Positions 1-5,348 of a stretch of DNA of 6,115 bases are shown in pieces; position 1 is the stretch's first letter; each line of letters opens with the position of its first letter. Position numbers and translations under genes: made by a program. The notes beneath the pieces were generated by a model. It did no database searches. It saw only the letters and a program-made list of their open reading frames with translations, and had not been told where the DNA came from. This DNA comes from a bacterium UBP1_UBA4771 (GTDB lineage: Bacteria; Krumholzibacteriota; Krumholzibacteriia; Krumholzibacteriales; Krumholzibacteriaceae). Location: contig DHHN01000114.1 of the NCBI GenBank assembly GCA_002403295.1, positions 1 through 6,115 of the forward strand, read 5' to 3'.

Positions 1-150
1 CGGGAGGGCATCCTCTTTCTCGTTCTCCCCGCGTTCGCCGGCAGGGAAGCAGCCGTGTTCGCGGCGGTCATCGCGCGAACGGCCACGCTCGCCTCGGAGC
101 TCACGCTCGCGGCTTGGTCGGCGTGCGCGGCGCGGGCGGCGGGAGACTGA
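1..150 (+). CDS. Flippase-like / LPG-synthase-type membrane protein, C-terminal end (partial)
   Basis: Frame 1 is open from the left edge to a TGA at 148-150 and gives the last 49 residues of a protein whose start lies outside the window. It begins with Arg-Glu-Gly followed by a hydrophobic stretch (ILFLVLPAFAG). A short turn (REAA) and a second Ala/Leu-rich helix with an Arg-Thr-Ala-Thr-Leu segment follow, then a short Arg-containing tail. This matches my memory of the C-terminus of the lysylphosphatidylglycerol synthase transmembrane / UPF0104 family, where a Gly-x-Arg-Glu-Gly motif precedes the last two helices. Members are multi-pass inner-membrane proteins, some implicated in lipid or lipid-linked-sugar handling. 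The gene converges on the neighbouring GT2 gene, with 22 bases between the two stop codons and no convincing terminator. The family call rests on only 49 residues and is tentative; the reading frame itself is clearer than the function. Confidence 0.5.
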   Translation, partial: REGILFLVLPAFAGREAAVFAAVIARTATLASELTLAAWSACAARAAGD

Positions 151-172
151 GCGGCCGTCCGGACCCGCGGCT

Positions 173-1117
173 TCACATGTCGAGCTTTTTCAGACGATAG
201 AGGATCTGTTCCTGATTGATCCGCATGCGGGCGAACATGTCGAGCACGAAACCGAGGAAGAGGTTCGCCGTGCCGAGCATGACGAGAAACGCTCCCGCGA
301 ATCCCGCCCATTTGTGCGGGGTCAGCGCGCCCGTCCGCGTGTAGTGAACGGCGAGATACGCGAAAAGGGCCAAGCCCGCGGCGAAGAGCGCGATCGCGGC
401 GGCGGCGAAGAAGCGGAATGGACGGTAATCCCGATACGTTCTCACGATGATCTTCGTCGTGTAGTACGCGTATTTGAAGAGGTTGGCCGCCACGCGCGAA
501 CGCCCGTGGGCGCGCGTCCCCCGCACCTCGAGCGGCACTTCGAGGATCGAAACGCCCTTGAAGGCGAAGTTGAGAAACGATTCCTGCGTGTACGTGTATC
601 TGCCGAACAGATTGAGCTGATCGACCGCGTCGCGGGAGTACGCCCGGAACCCGCACGAAACGTCGTAGAATCGCTGGCCCGCGATGCCGCCGATGAGCCG
701 CGACATGACGCGATTGCCCCAGTACTTGACCCGGCTCATGCGGGGAACGAGGCGCGGATCCTTGAACCGCGACGCCGTCACGAACGCGGCCCGCCCCGCC
801 ACGATCGGATCGAGGAGCTTCTCGATATCGGCCGGATTGAACTGCCCGTCGGCGTCCATGTTGACGACGATATCGGCGCCGGTCTCGTGGGCCGCTCGAA
901 TGCCGGAGTTGAACGCCGCGCCGACGCCGCGGTTGCGACCGTGCCTCACGATGCGGGCTCCGAGGCGTTCGGCGATCCGCGCGGTCGCGTCGCGCGATCC
1001 ATCGTCCACGACGACGACGTCGTCGACGTACGGCGGAATGGCCTCCATCGTGGAGGCGATCGTCGCCTCCTCGTTGTAGGCGGGGAGGATCACGCAGATT
1101 CGGCTGTTCTTGTACAA
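173..1117 (-). CDS. GT2 polyprenyl-phosphate sugar synthase-like glycosyltransferase
   Basis: A 314-residue GT-A-fold family 2 glycosyltransferase, numbered from the TTG start at 1117. Beta strand 1 is ICVILPAYNEE (7-17). The nucleotide-binding VVVVDDGSRD lies at 34-43, and NMDADGQ at 86-92 contains the metal-binding D88-x-D90. Further on come SRF, a DVSCGFRAYSRDA block, and a GTRAHGRSRV block like that of dolichyl/undecaprenyl-phosphate sugar synthases. Two predicted membrane helices follow at about 234-257 and 270-294, with a short basic tail. Family knowledge says such enzymes move a sugar from a nucleotide donor to polyprenyl phosphate on the cytoplasmic membrane face; the sugar cannot be read from sequence. 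I chose the TTG because GAGG lies 8 bases upstream and a good promoter (1166-1194) lies inside the alternative longer reading from ATG 1204 (343 residues). The TTG also begins six residues before strand 1, normal for the family. It is divergent from the GT-C gene. Confidence 0.85.
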   Translation of the reverse strand: MYKNSRICVILPAYNEEATIASTMEAIPPYVDDVVVVDDGSRDATARIAERLGARIVRHGRNRGVGAAFNSGIRAAHETGADIVVNMDADGQFNPADIEKLLDPIVAGRAAFVTASRFKDPRLVPRMSRVKYWGNRVMSRLIGGIAGQRFYDVSCGFRAYSRDAVDQLNLFGRYTYTQESFLNFAFKGVSILEVPLEVRGTRAHGRSRVAANLFKYAYYTTKIIVRTYRDYRPFRFFAAAAIALFAAGLALFAYLAVHYTRTGALTPHKWAGFAGAFLVMLGTANLFLGFVLDMFARMRINQEQILYRLKKLDM

Positions 1118-1125
1118 CGCTCGAG

Positions 1126-1129
1126 CCTC
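1126..1129 (-). promoter_or_regulatory. Shine-Dalgarno-like GAGG of the GT2 gene
   Basis: On the - strand, GAGG stands 8 bases before the TTG at 1117. It is the main translational argument for the TTG start. The upstream ATG at 1204 has only a GGA placed too close (about three bases) to serve well. Confidence 0.45.
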
Positions 1130-1165
1130 GTTGGTGCCGCGGGAAATGCCCGGTAGATTATCGTT

Positions 1166-1194
1166 ATTGTAGCGCCTCGGACCCCGCGAATCAA
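1166..1194 (-). promoter_or_regulatory. Sigma-70-like promoter for the GT2 gene
   Basis: Read on the - strand, TTGATT (1194-1189) is followed by exactly 17 bases and then TACAAT (1171-1166). That is 4 of 6 and 5 of 6 matches to the housekeeping hexamers at the ideal spacing. The predicted transcript start is an A near 1159, leaving a leader of about 42 bases before the TTG start. Being AT-rich in a very GC-rich setting adds weight. The assignment is by inspection only. Confidence 0.6.
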
Positions 1195-1220
1195 CGGATA
1201 TCATGTTTCCGGTGGCGGCG

Positions 1221-1249
1221 TTGACGCCGAAACTCTTTCGGGATATAGT
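1221..1249 (+). promoter_or_regulatory. Sigma-70-like promoter for the GT-C gene, predicted leaderless
   Basis: TTGACG (1221-1226), a 17-base spacer, then TATAGT (1244-1249): five of six matches in each hexamer at ideal spacing. Only six bases (1250-1255) separate the -10 element from the ATG at 1256, so the expected transcription start falls on or next to the A of the start codon. No Shine-Dalgarno sequence is visible before that ATG, which fits a leaderless message. Confidence 0.65.
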
Positions 1250-1255
1250 CGCCGC

Positions 1256-3532
1256 ATGCTCGAGTCCGCAACGAACGCTCCATCCCGGCGCGCGGCCCGC
1301 CGGCTCGTCGTGCCGGTTATCCTCGCCGCCATTCTCCTCCTCGCCCTCGGCGCGAGACTTCATTACGCGCTCGCCTGCACGGCGGTTCCGGCCGAGAGCG
1401 ACATGGAATATTACAATGTGATCGCGGAGGGAAGCGGCGTCCCCACCGAGGTGCCGCCCGGGTACCCCCTCTTTCTGCGACTCATATACGCGATCTGGGG
1501 GGCGCGCAATTACACGGCGGTGTACGTCGTTCAGGCGGTTTTGAGCGCCGCCACCGTGTTCCTCGTCTTTCTCGTGACGCGAACCGTCGCGAACGCGCGA
1601 GCGGCGCTCTTCGCCGCGGGGATCGCGGCGGTCTATCCGAGCTTTATCGCGTATGCGCTGACGACGATGACGGAAACCGTCTCGCTGCTTCTCGTTCTTC
1701 TCCTGCTCGCCGCCCTCACCCTCCCGCGCAGCGAGCGGACCCGCTCCATTCTTGCGGCAGGGGCGCTCGCCCTGGGATATCTGTTCAAGCCCGCGCTCCT
1801 CTTCTTCGCCCCCGGCGTGCTGCTCTCCGCAAAGCGGAAGGCCCTCTTTCTCGTATCGCTCGCCGCGATCGTCGGGCCGGTGCTCGCGTTCGATCTCGTC
1901 TCCGGCACCACCGCCCTGCGGGGCGCCCGCGGCTTCTACAGGACGTACAATCCCGCGACGAAGGGCGCGGAAGCCCCCATGGAAAATACGGAGCTCGGAA
2001 GAGCCGACCTCGAGGAAAAAACGTACATAGACGGCGGGTTCGACTTTCTCCGACGCAATAAAATGAAAGCCGTCGACATCATATACGGCAAGGCGTCGAT
2101 CGTCCTCGCCCGCGGGAGCGACCGATTTGTTCTCGGGCCGGTTGTCGGCAAAAGCCACAACGTGTGGATGCTGCTCATGTACGGATTCGTCCCGATCATG
2201 ATACTTGGCTTCATCGGCATGGCGCGCACGTTCGACAGGAAGGCGCGGCGCATCGCCCTTCCCGTCCTGAGCTACCTCTTTTTCGTCGTTCTCCTCTCCA
2301 TCTTCAAGACGAGGTATCGGCTGCCGGCGGAGCCGGCGGTGATCGTGTTCGCCGGGATCGCGCTCGACCGCGTCGCCGCGATCCGGATCCCGAGGCCGCG
2401 GCTCGCGTGGCTCACGCGCCTCGTCGCGCCGCCCGAATCCGGGCCGGGGGGCCTCGCCGAAGCGGCGCCCGATTCGCCCGACGTCGAAGGGGGACGGCGG
2501 AAGGGGTCCTTTCCGTCGCGGCTCCCCGCCGCTTGGGACATTGCGTGTCTTGTGCTGTTCATCGCGCTGGCGCTCAGGCTCTATTTCGCATTTGCCGCCG
2601 AGGCGCCGATCAACGCCCGCGAAGCCGCCGCCGCGATCCGGCTCGCCGAAAGCGGCAGACTCGGTTCGGCCGACGCCCCGATTTATCCGATCTCTTTGCG
2701 CGGCGTGCACGCGGTTTTCGGAACGGGTTATCGAGCGATCTTCGTCGGCCAGGCGATCCTCGGCGCGGTATCGGTCCTACTGACATATCTTTTCGTATCC
2801 GCCGTCGCGGGTCGGAAGGCGGGGATCGCCGCGGGCGCCATCGCGGCCGTCCTGCCCGACATGCTCGTCATGCACCTCCAGCTCTCCCCCGACGCATCCG
2901 TGCTTCTTTGCGCGACCGGTCTCATGACGGTCGCGGCGTCTTCGCTCTCCGCTCCGGCGAAGGCGACTCTCTCGGGATTTCTCGCGGGAGCCGGCATCCT
3001 GCTCGCTCCGCACTTCGCCTACATCGTCCCGGGGGCGCTCGTCACGCAGCGGCGCTGGAGGCTCTTTCTCCTCGCGCTCGCCGGCACGCTCCTCCCCCAC
3101 GTCCTTTTCAACGTGGCGCAGCACCGGAGATTGGAACCGGTTTATGTTCCGGCGGCCTACGAGCTCAAGGCATCCGACATCTTCGGCGGAGAAAGGCCAT
3201 GGGAAGGAGTCAAGCGCATCTATGACAACGCGGCGCTGGCCATCTCGAAGCGATGGGGGGTCGCGTATGATTCCGCGGCCTCTCCGGCGACGCGGGTCAG
3301 CAGCTTCGTCTCGGGGTATGGATTCGTCGCGGTCCTCTATCTCGGTCTCGTCGGTCTCGCCCGGTGCCGTTTGCGGGAGCACCGCGCGGTCTTTTTGCCC
3401 CCGCTTCTCTACGTGCTGCTCGTTATCGTTCTGTCGAACTTCCAGATGAAGCATCGCCCCGCGTGTCTGCCGGCGATGATCGCATGCGCCGCCATGTTCC
3501 TGACGGGTTCATGCAAGGATCGCGCGAGATGA
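1256..3532 (+). CDS. GT-C-like polytopic membrane glycosyltransferase with internal tandem duplication
   Basis: A 758-residue, mostly hydrophobic protein that looks like two GT-C (PMT/ArnT-like, GT39/GT83-type) modules in one chain. Module 1 (about 17-377) has a first helix ending in ARLHYA. The outer loop ESDMEYYNVIAEG has the acidic pair D49/E51, followed by PPGYPLF (67-73), serial helices and a terminal KTRYRLPAEP (351-360). A Pro/Gly/charged linker (about 378-427) leads to module 2 (428-758), which repeats this layout: ALRLYFA, E456, IYPI (476-479), YGFV (688-691) and MKHRP (731-735). Family knowledge: such enzymes transfer sugar from polyprenyl phosphate to lipid, glycan or protein outside the cytoplasm, with an acidic residue in the first outer loop as key. 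The normal length for one module is about 400-550 residues. The start is the ATG six bases after a strong -10 box. The stop overlaps the next gene (ATGA). Function by family is likely; substrate is unknown. Confidence 0.75.
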   Translation: MLESATNAPSRRAARRLVVPVILAAILLLALGARLHYALACTAVPAESDMEYYNVIAEGSGVPTEVPPGYPLFLRLIYAIWGARNYTAVYVVQAVLSAATVFLVFLVTRTVANARAALFAAGIAAVYPSFIAYALTTMTETVSLLLVLLLLAALTLPRSERTRSILAAGALALGYLFKPALLFFAPGVLLSAKRKALFLVSLAAIVGPVLAFDLVSGTTALRGARGFYRTYNPATKGAEAPMENTELGRADLEEKTYIDGGFDFLRRNKMKAVDIIYGKASIVLARGSDRFVLGPVVGKSHNVWMLLMYGFVPIMILGFIGMARTFDRKARRIALPVLSYLFFVVLLSIFKTRYRLPAEPAVIVFAGIALDRVAAIRIPRPRLAWLTRLVAPPESGPGGLAEAAPDSPDVEGGRRKGSFPSRLPAAWDIACLVLFIALALRLYFAFAAEAPINAREAAAAIRLAESGRLGSADAPIYPISLRGVHAVFGTGYRAIFVGQAILGAVSVLLTYLFVSAVAGRKAGIAAGAIAAVLPDMLVMHLQLSPDASVLLCATGLMTVAASSLSAPAKATLSGFLAGAGILLAPHFAYIVPGALVTQRRWRLFLLALAGTLLPHVLFNVAQHRRLEPVYVPAAYELKASDIFGGERPWEGVKRIYDNAALAISKRWGVAYDSAASPATRVSSFVSGYGFVAVLYLGLVGLARCRLREHRAVFLPPLLYVLLVIVLSNFQMKHRPACLPAMIACAAMFLTGSCKDRAR

Positions 3533-3828
3533 ACGGATATCAGAAGGCGATCGCTCTCGGCGCCATCGCGCTCGTCGTATTCCTGCTGCTGTACCCCCCC
3601 TGGTACACGGCGATGACGACGGGGCGGCAGAGGATCGATATCAACCGCGGCTACCGCTTCATCAACAACCCGCCGCCCGGCGGGGGGCGTATCGATTATC
3701 CGCGATATCTCGGGGCCGTCGGCGCCGCATGCGTCATCGCCGCCCTCGCCATGCTCGAGACGCGACGCGGCGTCCCTCGCCGGGATTCCGACGAGAAGGG
3801 CGGGCCGCGGCCGCGCGAATCGCGCTGA
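3529..3828 (+). CDS. Small two-helix membrane protein, function unknown
   Basis: A 99-residue protein starting at the ATG that overlaps the upstream TGA (ATGA, 3529-3532). AAGGA (3515-3519) is placed 9 bases ahead, so it is probably translated by coupling to the GT-C gene. Helix 1 is at about 5-22 and ends in LLLYPPW. A loop of about 37 residues then carries GYRFINNPPPGGG (41-53) and RID (54-56). Helix 2 is at about 60-76, and the tail is very rich in Arg, Asp, Glu and Pro (78-99). I recall small bacterial membrane proteins with a similar layout (PPW after helix 1, Gly-Tyr-x-Phe-Ile near PP, then Ile-Asp before helix 2), but cannot name a characterised family. The ATGA overlap and shared direction suggest a role with the glycosyltransferase, which is inference. 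A longer in-frame reading from 3364 overlaps the GT-C end and is not favoured. Confidence 0.7.
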   Translation: MNGYQKAIALGAIALVVFLLLYPPWYTAMTTGRQRIDINRGYRFINNPPPGGGRIDYPRYLGAVGAACVIAALAMLETRRGVPRRDSDEKGGPRPRESR

Positions 3829-3839
3829 GATAAAATATA

Positions 3840-3870
3840 GAAGACCCCGCTCGAATCGAGCGGGGTCTTC
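3840..3870. terminator. Hairpin terminator between convergent operons, likely bidirectional
   Basis: A perfect inverted repeat: 15 bases (3840-3854, GAAGACCCCGCTCGA), one centre base, then the exact reverse complement (3856-3870). It begins 11 bases after the stop of the small membrane protein gene and lies 37 bases beyond the aldehyde dehydrogenase stop. On the - strand it is followed by TATATTTTATC, a good U-rich tail. The + strand side is weaker (ATATCGAG). It therefore serves the dehydrogenase operon best and probably both. Confidence 0.85.
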
Positions 3871-3907
3871 ATATCGAGCGAGCGCCTCGACCGATGGCCG
3901 GCGCTTC

Positions 3908-5323
3908 TCAGAAGAGGTTGAAGCACACGACGCGCGGCTCGGTCATCTCCTGCAGGGCGAACTTGATCCCCTCGCGACCGAGGCCGCTTCGCTTCACGCC
4001 GCCGAACGGCATCATGTCGATGCGGTAGTCTGACGAGTCGTTCACGACGACGCCGCCGACGTCGAGCTCGCGGATCGCCTTGAAGGCCTTGTTGAGATCC
4101 TTCGTGAAGACGCCGGCGTGGAGTCCGAAGTCGACCGCGTTCGCGCGCGCGATCGCCTCGTCGAGATCCTTCACGGGGTAGAGGTTCACCGTCGGCGCGA
4201 AGACCTCGTCGACGTCGACCCGGGCGCCCGCGGGCACGTCGGCGAGCACGGTCGGCTCGTAGATCGCGCCCCGGCGCTTGCCGCCCGTGAGCACCTTCGC
4301 CCCGGCCTTCACGGCCTCATCGACCCAGCGCTCGATCCTTTTGGCCTCCCCCTCGTTGATCATCGGGCCCATGTCGCAGTCTTCCTCGAGCTTCGGTCCG
4401 ACCTTGTAGGCGCGGGTGCGCGACACGAAGAGGGTCTCGAAGCGCTTGTAGATCGACTGTTCGACGTAGATGCGCTGGACGCCGATGCAGTTCTGCCCGG
4501 CCGCCCAGAAGGCGCCCGAGACGCAATCGTCCACGGCGCGCTTGAGGTCGCAGTCCTCGAGCACGATGACCGGCGTGTTGGAACCGAGCTCCATGCCGAT
4601 CTTCTTGAGCCCCGCCTTCCTCACGATCGCCTCGCCGGCCTCGGCCCCGCCGGTGAAGCTCACCATGCGGACGCGCGGGTCGGTGACGAGGGCGTCGCCG
4701 GTCTTGGCCGCGTAGCCCGTCACGACGTTCAGGACGCCCGGCGGGAGCCCGGACTCGTCGAACGCCTTCGCGAGCATGAGCGCCGAGAGCGGCGTCACGG
4801 TCGCGGGTTTCACGACGACGGCGTTCCCCGCGGCGACGGCGGGCCCGACCTTGTGCGCGACGAGGTTCAGCGGATCGTTGAAGGGCGTTATCGCCGCGAC
4901 GATGCCGATTGGAAACCGGAAATAATACCCGACGCGGTTCTCCGAGCCCGGCCGCGAATCGAAGGGGATCGTCTCCCCCTGGATCCGGCGCGCCTCCTCG
5001 GCCGAGATGCGGATCGTGTCGACGCAGCGGGAGGCCTCCTTGCGCGCCTCGCGGATCGTCTTCGATCCCTCGCGCGCGATCACGCGGGCGTACTCCTCCT
5101 GCCGCGACTCGATGTACGAGGCCGCCGCGTTGAGAACGCGGATACGCTCGTGCACGGGAAGGTTCCGGTTCGTCCGGTACCCTTCCTCCGCGGCGGTTAC
5201 GGCGGCCTCGATATCCTCGGCCCCGCCGCTCGGGACGGTGTCGACGAGGGAGTCGTCGTACGGGTCCCGCACCTCGATCGTTTCCTTCGTGTCGATCCAC
5301 TTTCCGCCGATGAGCATCTTCAT
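3908..5323 (-). CDS. NAD(P)-dependent aldehyde dehydrogenase, lactaldehyde/phosphonoacetaldehyde-like branch
   Basis: A complete 471-residue aldehyde dehydrogenase, of usual length for the superfamily; it oxidises an aldehyde to a carboxylate with NAD(P). Catalytic features are intact: N149 in TPFNDPLN, K172 in KPA, FTGG at 223-226, general base E245 in MELGS, nucleophile C279 in AGQNC and DEVFAP at 372-377. The C-terminal NDSSDYRIDMMPFGG (428-442) and SGLGREG are present. The NDSS and MPFGGVK-SGLGREG end, and the ELGSN form of the usual ELGG, resemble what I recall of the lactaldehyde dehydrogenase of methanogens (MJ1411-like) and phosphonoacetaldehyde dehydrogenases. The substrate cannot be decided. 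The ATG start has AGGA (5330-5333) six bases ahead. It lies 25 bases after the homoserine dehydrogenase gene, with no promoter between, so the two are probably co-transcribed. Other options are a succinate-semialdehyde or non-phosphorylating glyceraldehyde-3-phosphate dehydrogenase. Confidence 0.85.
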   Translation of the reverse strand: MKMLIGGKWIDTKETIEVRDPYDDSLVDTVPSGGAEDIEAAVTAAEEGYRTNRNLPVHERIRVLNAAASYIESRQEEYARVIAREGSKTIREARKEASRCVDTIRISAEEARRIQGETIPFDSRPGSENRVGYYFRFPIGIVAAITPFNDPLNLVAHKVGPAVAAGNAVVVKPATVTPLSALMLAKAFDESGLPPGVLNVVTGYAAKTGDALVTDPRVRMVSFTGGAEAGEAIVRKAGLKKIGMELGSNTPVIVLEDCDLKRAVDDCVSGAFWAAGQNCIGVQRIYVEQSIYKRFETLFVSRTRAYKVGPKLEEDCDMGPMINEGEAKRIERWVDEAVKAGAKVLTGGKRRGAIYEPTVLADVPAGARVDVDEVFAPTVNLYPVKDLDEAIARANAVDFGLHAGVFTKDLNKAFKAIRELDVGGVVVNDSSDYRIDMMPFGGVKRSGLGREGIKFALQEMTEPRVVCFNLF

Positions 5324-5348
5324 ACGGGATCCTGCCTTTGTTCGCGGT

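Noticed and set aside
151..172. Possible terminator around the GTCCGGAC palindrome between the left convergent genes
   Set aside because: The palindrome is only eight bases, with no loop room and no U-rich tail, so it is expected by chance in GC-rich DNA.
1205..2710. Long open - strand reading opposite the GT-C gene, continuous with the GT2 frame
   Set aside because: Its product is a charged, Arg/Glu/Gly-rich string with no domain, while the + strand encodes clear membrane helices. High G+C removes stop codons from antisense frames. A promoter for GT2 also lies downstream of it.
2164..3225. 353-codon + strand frame within the GT-C gene
   Set aside because: Arg/Ala/Gly-rich shadow in an alternative frame of a clear membrane-protein gene.
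3364..3528. Longer N-terminus for the small membrane protein in the same frame
   Set aside because: It overlaps the end of the GT-C gene in another frame and gives Arg/Pro/Ser-rich sequence. The ATG at 3529 has a ribosome binding site and the typical ATGA stop-start overlap.
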